DNA from: Corynebacterium parakroppenstedtii
Lineage (GTDB): Bacteria; Actinomycetota; Actinomycetes; Mycobacteriales; Mycobacteriaceae
NCBI RefSeq assembly: GCF_019754935.1
Contig: NZ_JAGSOA010000001.1
Span: 806,001-870,000, forward strand
Length of the DNA stretch: 64,000 bases
Direction of reading: 5' to 3'
The position numbers were made by a program, and so were the translations under genes. The notes under the pieces were generated by a model, which worked only from the letters and a program-made list of their open reading frames with translations, had not been told where the DNA came from and did not search any database. Of the stretch, positions 25,798-35,997 are shown in pieces (the stretch's first letter is position 1; every line of letters starts with the position of its first letter).

Positions 25798-27216
25798 CTA
25801 TTCACGCTTATCTGAACCGAGATCGCCTAAATCTAATCCGTCCAGACCGGCGAGTCCGTCAATGTCGTCGAGGCCTAAATCACCCAGATCGATATTCAAT
25901 GTGCCCGCGCCCGAGTGGTTATGCCCGTGGGCTCCATGAGCGTGGTCATGCGAGTGCCCCTCAGGATCGTGCTCGTCAGCACCATCGTCGTCGTGGCCGG
26001 AACCGTCGTTTCGGCTAGTGCCCCTCATATCGGGATCCCCAACCAGTTCCTCATACGCCGGAATGATCAGATCTCTGGCCAGGCGCTGCCGATCTGGCAG
26101 GGGGAGGAATGCTGCATCCATCGCGTTCAGGGTCAGATGCAGCAGCTCGTCGTAACCGAAGTCAAAATGCTCGCCGAGCAGCAGCATCTCGTCGGTCATC
26201 GTCGTGCCGGACACCGTCCGATTATCCGTGTTCACGGTGCAGGTAAAACCCAGTTCATACAGAAGCGACAAGGGGTGATCCTCCATCGAGTCGACAAGCC
26301 CGGTCTGGCGGTTCGACGTCGGGCACAGTTCCAGGGCAACAGTGCGGTCGCGAACTCGGGCAGCCACAGGACCCAATTCGATCCCGTCGAGGGACGCGCC
26401 GAAATCTTCGTAAATGCGAGCACCATGTCCGATACGCGACGCACCCAGGGCTAATGCGTCCTTCATCGACTGCACTCCATCAGCTTCACCCGCGTGAATG
26501 GTGAACGGGATGAGGTTTTCACGGAGCAGCTCCAATGCTTCAGCATGCTCACGGACCGAGAACCCTTCTTCCGGGCCTGCCAAATCAAAGCCGACAACAT
26601 ATCCGGACCCATCACCCGCATTATCGACGACGAGGCGTGCGATCTCCGTGGACCGATTGTTATTCCTCATCGCGCACAGAATGAGCCGCGCGACGATCGG
26701 ATTATCCTCCGCGGCAGCACTCCGTTCACCTGCGCGAACACCGGCGATCGCGGCGTCGACAATATGTTGAAGATCTAACCCCTGCTCCTGGTGCTGTTCC
26801 GGCGCGAAACGGAGTTCCGCATACACGACGCCATCGCGGGCAAGGTCTTCGACGGCTTCGCGGGTCACGCGCTCGATGGCCTCGGCTGTTTGCATGACGG
26901 CGGTGGTGTGGGCGAATAATTGCAGGTATGAGGGGAGATCCCCCGATTCGGCGGACGTGCGGAACCACTCCTCTAATGCGTCAGCGCGCGCGTCCTCGGG
27001 CTGAGACATGATGCTGTCCGGTAACCCGGAGTAGCCAGACTGCTGAGCAAGGTCGAGCAGCGTGGAAGGCCTTAGACCACCATCAATGTGGTCATGAAGC
27101 TCCACTTTGGGAAGCTGGGAGACCGTGTCACGATCGAGAGTTTTGTGATCTGGGCTAATCGATGGTCGCGGCCCTATGCTGGCGGAATACGGTGATTTCT
27201 GCGCGTTCATTGCCAT
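25798..27216 (-). CDS. add: Adenosine deaminase with a His/Asp-rich C-terminal extension
   Basis: This enzyme deaminates adenosine to inosine. Zinc-site residues are visible: ELHDHIDGGLRP (HxH), IHAGEAD, RIGHGARI and VNTDNRTVSG. The catalytic part ends near residue 395. It is followed by about 75 residues unlike the family: a block with nine His among Asp and Gly (GHSHDHAHGAHGHNHSG and its flanks), then acidic Gly-Leu-Asp repeats (LGDLGLDDIDGLAGLDGLDL). Such a tail could bind zinc or nickel. ATG 27216 is favoured over ATG 27246 by a -10 (TAGCCT) 7 nt upstream. The gene is divergent from the carboxypeptidase gene. Confidence 0.92.
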   Translation of the reverse strand: MAMNAQKSPYSASIGPRPSISPDHKTLDRDTVSQLPKVELHDHIDGGLRPSTLLDLAQQSGYSGLPDSIMSQPEDARADALEEWFRTSAESGDLPSYLQLFAHTTAVMQTAEAIERVTREAVEDLARDGVVYAELRFAPEQHQEQGLDLQHIVDAAIAGVRAGERSAAAEDNPIVARLILCAMRNNNRSTEIARLVVDNAGDGSGYVVGFDLAGPEEGFSVREHAEALELLRENLIPFTIHAGEADGVQSMKDALALGASRIGHGARIYEDFGASLDGIELGPVAARVRDRTVALELCPTSNRQTGLVDSMEDHPLSLLYELGFTCTVNTDNRTVSGTTMTDEMLLLGEHFDFGYDELLHLTLNAMDAAFLPLPDRQRLARDLIIPAYEELVGDPDMRGTSRNDGSGHDDDGADEHDPEGHSHDHAHGAHGHNHSGAGTLNIDLGDLGLDDIDGLAGLDGLDLGDLGSDKRE

Positions 27217-27223
27217 AGGGTTC

Positions 27224-27229
27224 AGGCTA
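27224..27229 (-). promoter_or_regulatory. -10 element of the adenosine deaminase gene
   Basis: TAGCCT on the minus strand lies 7 nt before ATG 27216, inside the possible longer reading frame from 27246. Confidence 0.4.
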
Positions 27230-27310
27230 GCCGATGGGGAGGACATGTCGTTGAGGCCACAACATTAAGGCACCCCGAAGTGTCATATATGTCCAGGGCC
27301 GAATTTTTCC

Positions 27311-27316
27311 TAAGAT
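27311..27316 (+). promoter_or_regulatory. -10 element of the D,D-carboxypeptidase gene
   Basis: TAAGAT lies 8 nt before ATG 27325. It argues for that start over ATG 27280. Confidence 0.4.
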
Positions 27317-27324
27317 TCTGGATT

Positions 27325-28737
27325 ATGGCTTCCCAGCACTTTGCCCACCACATCCAGCGATACGCACCATCGCTAACCACTCTACGTCGAACCATCGAGG
27401 CCAGCACGGTGGGCATCGCACTGGGCTACACCTCGTTTTTCCCGGGAACGGCATTAATCACAACATCCGCTACAGCCACAGAATCCGCTGCGGCGTCGGC
27501 ACCCTCGGTATCCGTCTTAGCCCAGGATGAGACCACCCCAACTCGCCCGGTTGATCCCAACTGGATTCCCCTCGAAGTGCCTTCCGACCAGCCACTGCCC
27601 GACGATCCCACTCTCCACACCGATTCGTGCCCCTTCCGCGAGCACACGCCCCCGGCCGTCGATGAATCCGAAACGGTCCAACCCGGCGGCACCAGCCCCA
27701 CCCCCATCCCGGTCAACAAAAACCCCGAGGGCGGCAAAAAGCTGCAGTCATGCGGCGTCATTGTTCCGGAGGGGTTTAGGGTTCCTGAGCGGCTCACCGT
27801 CGGAGCGTGGCTTATTTACGACGTCGACTCGGGCGATGTCATTGCTACCAAGGACCCACATGGGCGGTACCGGCCGGCCTCTATTTTTAAAGTGCTGTTA
27901 GCTCGCGAAGCTATTGATCGTTTGCCACTGGATAAGGTGCTCACGGCGACGCAAGAGGATGCCAATATGGAGGGCTCTCGTGCTGGCATTGGCCCGGATG
28001 GGAAGTACACCGTGAGGCAGGTCTTGCAGGGGCTGCTGATGCGCTCCGGTAATGACTGCGCACATCTGCTCATGCGGACCTTGGGTGGGGAGAAAAAACT
28101 CCTGGCTGACTTGCAAAAACGGGCTGACAAGCTGGGTACGCAGGACACGCGAGTCACGTCATATTCGGGGCTTGACGCGCCGGGGTTACAAACATCCGCA
28201 TACGATTTGGCGCTGCTGTACCGCGAAGCGTTTCACAACGAGACGTTTAACGAAATAGTCAATACAAAACTCGTTGATTTCCCTGGCTATCAAGAAAATC
28301 CTGGTTTCCAAATCTCAAACGATAACGACATGCTCTTCAATTATGAGGGTGCTTTCGGTGGAAAGACCGGATTTACCGACGACGCTCGCCACACATATTC
28401 CGGTGGCGCAGAGCGGGACGGGCGGAAACTAGCGGTCATCGAGCTGAACGCCACCAATGCTGCCGGCAAGGGCTGGGATCAAGCGACAAGGCTTCTCGAC
28501 GCAGCGTGGCCTGTTCACGACTCCGTGGGGTATCTGGTCGGCTCCCCCGCTGCTAAGAAAGCGGGGAAGAATGATGGTCAGTTTGCTGGGGAAACCGTTA
28601 CTGAAGACCAGTCCGCACCCCATCGTGGAAACGAGCTGCGGCGGCACCCGAAGGCGTTTGCTATCACGTCTGGAATTGCCGTGCTCGTTATTGCCGGCGC
28701 AATCTGGAGTGTGCGTCGCGGGCGCCGTCGGAAGTGA
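27325..28737 (+). CDS. D-alanyl-D-alanine carboxypeptidase, penicillin-binding protein of the PBP5 family
   Basis: The 470-residue protein has an N-terminal signal or anchor region (about 30-60), then a Pro/Thr-rich segment and the peptidase domain. The three catalytic motifs are SIFK in RPASIFKVLLA, SGN in LLMRSGNDCAH and KTG in FGGKTGFTDDA. It ends in a C-terminal membrane helix (AFAITSGIAVLVIAGAIW) and a basic cytosolic tail. It removes the terminal D-Ala of peptidoglycan stem peptides outside the membrane. Length is slightly above usual for DacA/DacB because of the N-terminal linker. Start ATG 27325 is chosen from the -10 position. Confidence 0.92.
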   Translation: MASQHFAHHIQRYAPSLTTLRRTIEASTVGIALGYTSFFPGTALITTSATATESAAASAPSVSVLAQDETTPTRPVDPNWIPLEVPSDQPLPDDPTLHTDSCPFREHTPPAVDESETVQPGGTSPTPIPVNKNPEGGKKLQSCGVIVPEGFRVPERLTVGAWLIYDVDSGDVIATKDPHGRYRPASIFKVLLAREAIDRLPLDKVLTATQEDANMEGSRAGIGPDGKYTVRQVLQGLLMRSGNDCAHLLMRTLGGEKKLLADLQKRADKLGTQDTRVTSYSGLDAPGLQTSAYDLALLYREAFHNETFNEIVNTKLVDFPGYQENPGFQISNDNDMLFNYEGAFGGKTGFTDDARHTYSGGAERDGRKLAVIELNATNAAGKGWDQATRLLDAAWPVHDSVGYLVGSPAAKKAGKNDGQFAGETVTEDQSAPHRGNELRRHPKAFAITSGIAVLVIAGAIWSVRRGRRRK

Positions 28738-28853
28738 TAATTACTCTCATACCCGGGATTCACACATCGTAAACAAATCGTTATTTTTATTCTTTTTTTA
28801 TCACAATTGGTGCATAGTTGAGCATTTTGTTTACGTTGAAACGTCGCAGTGAT

Positions 28854-28859
28854 TAAGTT
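28854..28859 (+). promoter_or_regulatory. -10 element of the alanine-rich secreted protein gene
   Basis: TAAGTT lies 7 nt before ATG 28867, downstream of an A+T-rich stretch (28770-28830). Confidence 0.4.
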
Positions 28860-28866
28860 GTCAGGT

Positions 28867-29781
28867 ATGGATACGAAATCATCGTCCCCTCGTGAAACCG
28901 CCACTCCTGGTCATCACGGTGTCTCCACTCGGACGCGTCGCGTAGTGGCTTCGTCAGTAGCCATCATGGCGTCCACAACCTTGGTGCTGGCTAGCGCTAA
29001 TGTAGCCATGGCACATCCCACTTCGATGCCTGAGCACCCAGCTGACACGGCACTTGCGTCGGCAATTGACGGTGTTCATCATGACGCTCACCGGCTAGTC
29101 AAGGCTGAAGCTGCTAAGGAATCCGCAGCTAACGCTGCTCAGGCCGCACGAAAGAATGATCGTATCGACGCTATTCACGGCCATGCTAAAGAGTCCGTCG
29201 GGACTATTGTGACGCCGGTTTACGACTCCCTGACCAGCACCTATGACACTGTTGTGCAGGCGAACGCTGATACTGCCACGCGCATTGCGTCCACAGCGAA
29301 CTCGGTGCGCGAGCGGTCAGAGGCCCACCACAATCCGGTCGGCGCGCGTATCGCGGATACTGTCACGCAACGGACAGCCGCTGCTTCCAATGACTTCGCT
29401 GGTGCACAGCTCGCGGCCCACAATGCTGCTGGCTCCGCCGTCGACAACGCTGTCTCTGTTGCTAACCAAACAATCGATGGTGTTGCAGACGGCGCACACG
29501 CGTCCGTCGATAACCGCGCTGCACGGAAGCAGGCATCCATCGATGCCGAAGCAGCTCAAGCCAATGAGGTCATCCACCATGTTTCCGACGCAGCGCAGGC
29601 AGCCGGTAACCAGTTCGCAACGGCCGTCGGAGCTGCGCAGAACGTTGCTCCAGGAGCTGCCAAGCTCGCCCGCCAGGCCGTCGTATCCACGGTCAATCAG
29701 TTCGACCAGGTACTCATCAACACGGGTACGCAGCTTGGTGCACCGAGCGTTGCCCACCAGGGCCCGGCACCGGCACAGTAA
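28867..29781 (+). CDS. Secreted alanine-rich helical protein, family unknown
   Basis: The 304-residue protein has a signal peptide with a basic n-region (RTRRVV), a hydrophobic core and a probable cleavage after ANVAMA. The mature part is nearly all amphipathic helix, rich in Ala with regular His, Asn, Asp and Gln. It has no Cys, Trp or membrane segment. The pattern recalls apolipoprotein-like or LEA-like proteins. I do not recognise the family. It is monocistronic, with a strong hairpin 91 bp after the stop. Confidence 0.75.
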   Translation: MDTKSSSPRETATPGHHGVSTRTRRVVASSVAIMASTTLVLASANVAMAHPTSMPEHPADTALASAIDGVHHDAHRLVKAEAAKESAANAAQAARKNDRIDAIHGHAKESVGTIVTPVYDSLTSTYDTVVQANADTATRIASTANSVRERSEAHHNPVGARIADTVTQRTAAASNDFAGAQLAAHNAAGSAVDNAVSVANQTIDGVADGAHASVDNRAARKQASIDAEAAQANEVIHHVSDAAQAAGNQFATAVGAAQNVAPGAAKLARQAVVSTVNQFDQVLINTGTQLGAPSVAHQGPAPAQ

Positions 29782-29871
29782 AACTATGCAGTAACAACGG
29801 AGTGATATTGCAGTGGAGCCATCGGGTAACTACTGCAGCCATATCGCTATAAAACCAGCTAATAAGCTCTA

Positions 29872-29903
29872 CGGGGCGCGATGGTCATAGTCATCGCGCC
29901 CCG
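29872..29903 (+). terminator. Strong hairpin terminator
   Basis: CGGGGCGCGATG and CATCGCGCCCCG form a perfect 12-bp stem with an 8-nt loop. A+T-rich sequence follows. It ends the secreted-protein transcript and may also serve the convergent yhjD. Confidence 0.8.
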
Positions 29904-29985
29904 CAGACATATATAGATTTCAATGTTTCGCGCCCCGACGCATCGACGTCGCCGCCGTGTCGGGCGTAGCCTGCGTCTCGCTCTA

Positions 29986-31104
29986 TTACGCCTCGTCGTT
30001 CTTCTTACCGCGCGTTTTCCGCATCGCCGAACCAACTGTCAGAGCCCCAACCAGGGCACCAACGCCAACCAAACCGGCTTTCTTCGTCGTCGATGAATCT
30101 TCATCAACCTCTGCCCCGCGGATCGAAATAACCGCAGGCGGCGGGGTATGAACGTCGACCACTTTTCGAGATTCTTGAGTCGTGGCGGCCCACGCCGAGC
30201 AATAGAGCACAACGCGCCAGATCAGGTAGAAGAGAACCATGATGGCGATAACGGGCCCGAATGCGGCGGCCGCGGGATTTTTCATCGTGGCAGAAATGAA
30301 TACCGCACCGAACTGCTTGATCAACTCAAACGCCACTGCCCCGATAATCGCCGCCTGAAGCACCGATTTCCACGGCACTTTTTCCCTCGGCAGGAACTTC
30401 AGCAGCCAAACAAACACAATATAGTTGGCGAGCAAACCAACAATGAATGCGATCAACCAGGTCACAAAATGAATTCCTGGCACTGAATCCAGCTCAATGT
30501 ATTCCAGGAATTTCTTGGTCAGACTGGACGACCCAATAGCGGTCACGACAAAGGCCACCACAAAGGCAACCAACAGTCCGATCAAGCCGATAAGATCTGA
30601 CAGCTTCCCCTTCACGAAATTGTCCGGGGTGATCTTCACCTTCCACATCTCCGAGACGCCGAGACGAAGGTTGCCCATCCAGCCGAGACCGGTCCAAAGT
30701 GCGGTCAAAAGACCAATAACACCGATGGAGCTGCGCCGTTCAACGGCTGTATCCACCAGTGTTTGCAGCGTGTCTTTAAGACCGCTCGTACCCAGATCCA
30801 GGATCTGCTGCTCAACTTTGTCCATGGCAGCGTCGTTCCCCGCCAGAACGAAACCGAAGCCGGCGAAGACGATCAACATAATGGGGATGAGGGAGAGAAC
30901 GGAAAAATACGTGATCCCCGCCGCAAAGTGGTTGCCACCTTGTTCGCTATAGCGGTCTTGCATGCGCATGAGGTGGTCGAACCACGGGAACCGCAGCCGA
31001 GCCTTTTCCATTTTGCTCAGTTCGTCGTCGTGCGAACGCTCCATGCCGGTGTATTCGTCCGCGCGCCCGGTATTTTTGTCTGCCGCGTTTTTCGCTGGAG
31101 CCAC
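29986..31104 (-). CDS. yhjD: YihY/BrkB family inner-membrane protein (YhjD-like)
   Basis: The 372-residue protein has about six membrane helices between residues 65 and 310. Family marks include HFAAGITYFSVLSLIPIMLI and GLLTALWTGLGWMGNLRLGVSEMW. The hydrophilic C-tail ends with a small hydrophobic segment and a basic end (RKTRGKKNDEA). The molecular role of the family is unsettled; it is not the RNase BN it was once thought to be. AAGGAAGG upstream supports GTG 31104. It lies just downstream of trpS on the same strand, the same pairing as in Mycobacterium tuberculosis. Confidence 0.88.
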   Translation of the reverse strand: MAPAKNAADKNTGRADEYTGMERSHDDELSKMEKARLRFPWFDHLMRMQDRYSEQGGNHFAAGITYFSVLSLIPIMLIVFAGFGFVLAGNDAAMDKVEQQILDLGTSGLKDTLQTLVDTAVERRSSIGVIGLLTALWTGLGWMGNLRLGVSEMWKVKITPDNFVKGKLSDLIGLIGLLVAFVVAFVVTAIGSSSLTKKFLEYIELDSVPGIHFVTWLIAFIVGLLANYIVFVWLLKFLPREKVPWKSVLQAAIIGAVAFELIKQFGAVFISATMKNPAAAAFGPVIAIMVLFYLIWRVVLYCSAWAATTQESRKVVDVHTPPPAVISIRGAEVDEDSSTTKKAGLVGVGALVGALTVGSAMRKTRGKKNDEA

Positions 31105-31195
31105 AATAGCCCTTCCTTTATGGTTTCAGCTTGTGATTCAGCCAAAAATGCGGCTGACTCCGCTTCGTATTGTTCTCTCGTATTGTCTCTTAGGG

Positions 31196-32287
<1,092 letters not shown>

Positions 32288-32326
32288 TCAGACACCTTCA
32301 ATAACGGGCGCTCGAAATACATATTT

Positions 32327-33403
32327 CTATTTAAAACCGACGACGACGGGCGAATGGTCCGACCAGCGAAGATCATAAGTATCAGCGACGTCGGTACGAG
32401 CAGCGACCGCCCGATCAGCCAGACTCCGTGTCGCCGCGTGGACGTCGATACGCCATCCAGCGCCCGTGTCAAAGGCCTGCCCACGCCAGGTGTACCAACT
32501 GTAGGGGCCTTCTTCGTTCTCGTGGAATGAGCGCTGAACGTCGATCCATTTCGGATCCTTTGCCGGACCCCGCAAACTCGCCGCGGACGGCTTGTAATCC
32601 TTCGAGGCAAAGAATTCGCCGATTGCGCCCGCATTCCCCTGGCGTCGCCCGTCACTCAAGGTCACGCCTCTGGGCGCCTCGGTATCGTCGTTAATTTCAG
32701 AGACCGTCGCACCAGGCCCCGGGCCGAAGATGGAATCCATAAATGCGCGCTCATCAGGTAAGAACCCCGCCTTCTTGCGGTTGCCTTTCCAGCTCTTCAG
32801 GTCCTCACGCCGGTGACAAATGTTCCAGTCCCCGGCGACGAGCATCTTGTCGTACTTCTCGGCCCGCTGCTGCAGCACGGGAGCGAGCGAGTCCAAGAAC
32901 GCGTACTTTTCGTCCTGCTTTTCGTTCCAGCCGCCACTCGGGAGGTACAGAGAGGCAAGGCGCACATCGTCTAATCCCCCACCGGCGTGAATCGTTCCTT
33001 CGATCCAACGGCCGGCGTCCTCAAAATCGGGGATACCGATCTCGACGTCGTCGACGGGGAACGTCGACAAAATCCCCACCCCGGCGCGGCCACGACTTGC
33101 CGCCGGCGCAACGGTGAGCGACCACCCGTCGTCAAGGGCAGGTTTGAGAGCATTCTCAGCCTGCTTTTCCGACGCCCGCACCTCTTGGAGGAGCACAACG
33201 TCCACGTTGGCATTCTTCAACCACTCATGAAAGCCGAGGTTCTCTTCCGACCGGTGTTTCACCGCTGCGCGAATACCATTCACGTTAATCGACGCGACAG
33301 TCAGCGAGGCGTCGGCGAATGATCCGGCGGACGCGGCAAACGAATTGCGGTGCCCAGGGGTGTTGTCATCGTTGGGTTTTATCGGCGCATTGTGGGGAGG
33401 CAT
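32327..33403 (-). CDS. xth: Exodeoxyribonuclease III / AP endonuclease
   Basis: A 358-residue member of the endonuclease/exonuclease/phosphatase superfamily that repairs abasic sites. Key residues lie in ASINVNGIRAA (metal-binding Asn), LLQEVRASEKQ (metal-binding Glu), SLYLPSGGW, VAGDWNICHRREDL and the catalytic end LRWSDHSPVVVGF. The first 30 residues are a low-complexity extension. An insertion around PSAASLRGPAKDPKW makes it longer than E. coli Xth (268). ATG 33403 is favoured over 33433 by TACGAT exactly 7 nt upstream. Confidence 0.9.
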   Translation of the reverse strand: MPPHNAPIKPNDDNTPGHRNSFAASAGSFADASLTVASINVNGIRAAVKHRSEENLGFHEWLKNANVDVVLLQEVRASEKQAENALKPALDDGWSLTVAPAASRGRAGVGILSTFPVDDVEIGIPDFEDAGRWIEGTIHAGGGLDDVRLASLYLPSGGWNEKQDEKYAFLDSLAPVLQQRAEKYDKMLVAGDWNICHRREDLKSWKGNRKKAGFLPDERAFMDSIFGPGPGATVSEINDDTEAPRGVTLSDGRRQGNAGAIGEFFASKDYKPSAASLRGPAKDPKWIDVQRSFHENEEGPYSWYTWRGQAFDTGAGWRIDVHAATRSLADRAVAARTDVADTYDLRWSDHSPVVVGFK

Positions 33404-33410
33404 GTCGGAC

Positions 33411-33416
33411 ATCGTA
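33411..33416 (-). promoter_or_regulatory. -10 element of xth
   Basis: TACGAT on the minus strand lies 7 nt before ATG 33403. Confidence 0.45.
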
Positions 33417-33553
33417 GCGGATGCGCTGGACATGACTTCATCGGGGCAGCCGACGTCGGGGCAATAAGCCTGGTCAGTGGTGGACGCCGGTAGGCGTCGG
33501 CAATTATTGGTCTGCTTTTATGCGCCGGTGGAATCAGCGTTTTAACTGGTGTT

Positions 33554-35428
33554 TTAGCTGACCGGAGCCTTGACATGCTGCACCGAAGCAGTTGATCGCT
33601 TACGAACCAACGCGGTGAGTGCCCAGACAATCATCGACAGCAACGCCATGAGGGCTCCGGCCAGCCCGCCACTGGAGTAACCGAAGCCGGCGGACACGAC
33701 CCAGCCGCCGACGACCGCACCCCCGGCATTCGCCAGGTTCAAGGCAGATTGGTTAAGCGCTGACGCGAGGGTTTGCGCCTCACCGGCCGTGTCCATGAGT
33801 CGGGACTGCAGGTTCGGGGTGAGTAGCGATCCTGACATTCCGATCAACGCGAAGTTGATGGTGCCGAGCCACGGGTTGTGGGAGGTGAAGAAGAACGCGG
33901 TCAAAATCACCATCATGACGATGAGCGAGAAGAAAATTCCACGCTCCGGGTTGTAGTCCACCAGTTTTCCGCCGAACCAGGTGCCAATAATCATGCCGAC
34001 GCCGTAGGACATCAACACGATCCACATGAGGCTTGCCGGCAGGCCAGCGACTTCCGTCATCGTCCACGATATGTAGGTGTAGACGGCGAACATGCCACCA
34101 AATCCGACAGTGCCCATGAGCAAGGTGAGCAGAACCTGCGGCTTAATGAGCGCGCTGAGCTCGGTCAACGGGTTGGTCGTCAACATGAGCGTCATGTGCG
34201 GCAACGCGATCCAAATAGAGACCAAGGTGGCTAACTCGATCAAGGACACCATGGCATAGGCATAATGCCAGCTCATGGACTGGCCGATCGCCTGTGCAAG
34301 TGGAACACCAATCAACGTGGCGATAGGCAACCCCAGGTTCACAATGGCGATTGCTTGGCCTCGCTTACCAGGTTTGGACAGGGACACCGCAACCAGCGAG
34401 GACACTCCGAAGAAAGCACCATGCGGAATACCGGCGATAAACCGGGCTGCTATCAGGAAGGGATAGTTCGGCGCGAAAACACTCAAACCATTGCCGACGG
34501 TGAATGCCCCCATCAATAAGAGGAGGAGCCTTCGACGGGGGATTTTGCCGGTCAGCGCGGTGATCAGCGGCGCGCCGACGACAACGCCCATCGCGTAAGC
34601 GGTAACGATACGTCCGGCGGCGCCGTCGGAAATGCCATAGTCGGCGCCGATGTACTTCAACAACCCCATGGAGACGAACTCGGTGGTGCCGATGCCGAAC
34701 CCTCCGATGGAGAGCGCAACCAGAGCGAAAAGGGCACGTCGTGATCCCATTTCGGTTTGTCGCGGGATCGGTTTGCGCTCTGGCATGCGCTCGACGACGA
34801 CCTGCTTGCTGCTGTTATAGGCGTGGCGTGAAGCCTGACCAGTTTTTACAGCAGCGGCGCGGGACGTGTGCGCGGTTTTCGCCGCGACGGCACGGGAGGT
34901 GTGCGCCGTCTTTGCTGCAGCGGCACGCGACGAGTGGGCAGTTTTCGCGACTGCTTTCTTCGACGCCTGCGTGCTCTTTGCAACGGCCTTCTTGGATGCC
35001 TGCGTGCTCTTTGCCACGACCTCTTTGCGCGCCTGGGCGCGGCGGACGCGGTTATTGCGACGCTGCTGCGCTTTCGCAGCCTTGCGGGCCGCTTTGTCCT
35101 CTGCGGTGCCGTGCGTGGCAGCGCCGTGCTCGTCGTCACCTGCGTCGTCAAGGGAGTATCCGTTACCGTGGAACTGCGGGTGGTCATCAATGTCGATACT
35201 CAGCGACTGGTGGACCAGCGTTGCGTACGGCTCTTGAGGAGCCCCCGACGCGTCGCCAAATTCACGCCCCGATTCACGCTCGTCGGACGCCTCCATGCCC
35301 TCCGGCGCATGGGCATCTCCCGTAGCAACAGGCTCGGTCAATGCGCGTGGCGCAATGATGTAGTTGTCTGCGTCCATATAGTCGCGAAAAACGTCGACGG
35401 CTCTACGGATAAAGCTCCCCACAGGCAT
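33554..35428 (-). CDS. MFS transporter (AraJ/drug:H+ antiporter-1 type) with long repetitive basic N-terminal extension
   Basis: The protein has 624 residues. The last 395 form a 12-helix major facilitator of the AraJ type, with IGTTEFVSMGLL in TM1, RFIAGIPHGAFFGVSSLV and NLGLPIATLIGVPLAQAIGQ. Such proteins export sugars or drugs by proton antiport. The first 230 residues are an added cytoplasmic region: an acidic part (about 1-110), a basic helix (112-135: RKAAKAQQRRNNRVRRAQAR) and six 11-residue Ala/Lys repeats (about 135-200). Extensions of this size are not normal for the family. ATG 35428 directly follows an in-frame GTG. Confidence 0.88.
   Translation of the reverse strand: MPVGSFIRRAVDVFRDYMDADNYIIAPRALTEPVATGDAHAPEGMEASDERESGREFGDASGAPQEPYATLVHQSLSIDIDDHPQFHGNGYSLDDAGDDEHGAATHGTAEDKAARKAAKAQQRRNNRVRRAQARKEVVAKSTQASKKAVAKSTQASKKAVAKTAHSSRAAAAKTAHTSRAVAAKTAHTSRAAAVKTGQASRHAYNSSKQVVVERMPERKPIPRQTEMGSRRALFALVALSIGGFGIGTTEFVSMGLLKYIGADYGISDGAAGRIVTAYAMGVVVGAPLITALTGKIPRRRLLLLLMGAFTVGNGLSVFAPNYPFLIAARFIAGIPHGAFFGVSSLVAVSLSKPGKRGQAIAIVNLGLPIATLIGVPLAQAIGQSMSWHYAYAMVSLIELATLVSIWIALPHMTLMLTTNPLTELSALIKPQVLLTLLMGTVGFGGMFAVYTYISWTMTEVAGLPASLMWIVLMSYGVGMIIGTWFGGKLVDYNPERGIFFSLIVMMVILTAFFFTSHNPWLGTINFALIGMSGSLLTPNLQSRLMDTAGEAQTLASALNQSALNLANAGGAVVGGWVVSAGFGYSSGGLAGALMALLSMIVWALTALVRKRSTASVQHVKAPVS
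34829..35026 (-). repeat. Six tandem 33-bp repeats encoding Ala/Lys-rich 11-mers
   Basis: Within the MFS gene six units of 33 bp encode KEVVAKSTQAS, KKAVAKSTQAS, KKAVAKTAHSS, RAAAAKTAHTS, RAVAAKTAHTS and RAAAVKTGQAS. Each keeps a basic residue at position 1, a Lys at position 6 and a Ser at position 11. Confidence 0.92.
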
Positions 35429-35997
35429 CACACTTTCTCTTCTCTTGACGACGGTGCGTCATGTACTCGTGATCGTGTGTCGATGAAATCGGTGTAAACG
35501 TGAATTTATCGGTCTTGCGTCGGTATTAGTTCGGTCGAAATCAGGGGGTTATGCGGACGCGGAATTGACGGAATTGACGGGCGAAGCGACACATTGTCAT
35601 GTCTCCGGAGGTTTCCTTGTGGTCGCGTTCGAGTTGCCTACATTTGCACATACGTGTGCCATCGTGCAATGCGAAATGGGCATTTTCCCCTGCACAATTC
35701 ATTACATTCCCGTGCGGAGTGTGATTCGTTTTACTTTGTCGAACTTCGAGACGGGGTAATTTCAGCTCTCCTGGGCGAAGTATCTCAGCTGCAGCCGCGA
35801 CGGGTCGGCTGGCTCGGCTTTGTCCGACTGTATGGCCCGACCGACGTCGTCCGTCTCTGTGAGGGAAGCCGTGTCCGGTTTTGTCGGGACCGACAGGTAA
35901 TCTTGACTCTGCATTTAGGCACGACCTCGCGCCTTCATCACGCTGTCATCCCGACGCCCCCAATGCGGCCGCCCCCTCACTAACAGAAGGACCTCCA
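35429..35997 (+). other. Long gap before ltrA, no supported gene
   Basis: This 569-bp region is divergent between the MFS gene and ltrA. It holds a direct repeat GGAATTGACGGAATTGACGG (35561-35580). An open frame at 35594-35983 has no plausible family, signal or ribosome-binding site. AGAAGG at 35985 belongs to ltrA. I see no riboswitch or RNA gene I can name. Confidence 0.5.

Noticed and set aside
35594..35983. Open frame of 129 codons upstream of ltrA
   Set aside because: It has no ribosome-binding site and no recognisable composition or motif, and it runs into the ltrA leader.
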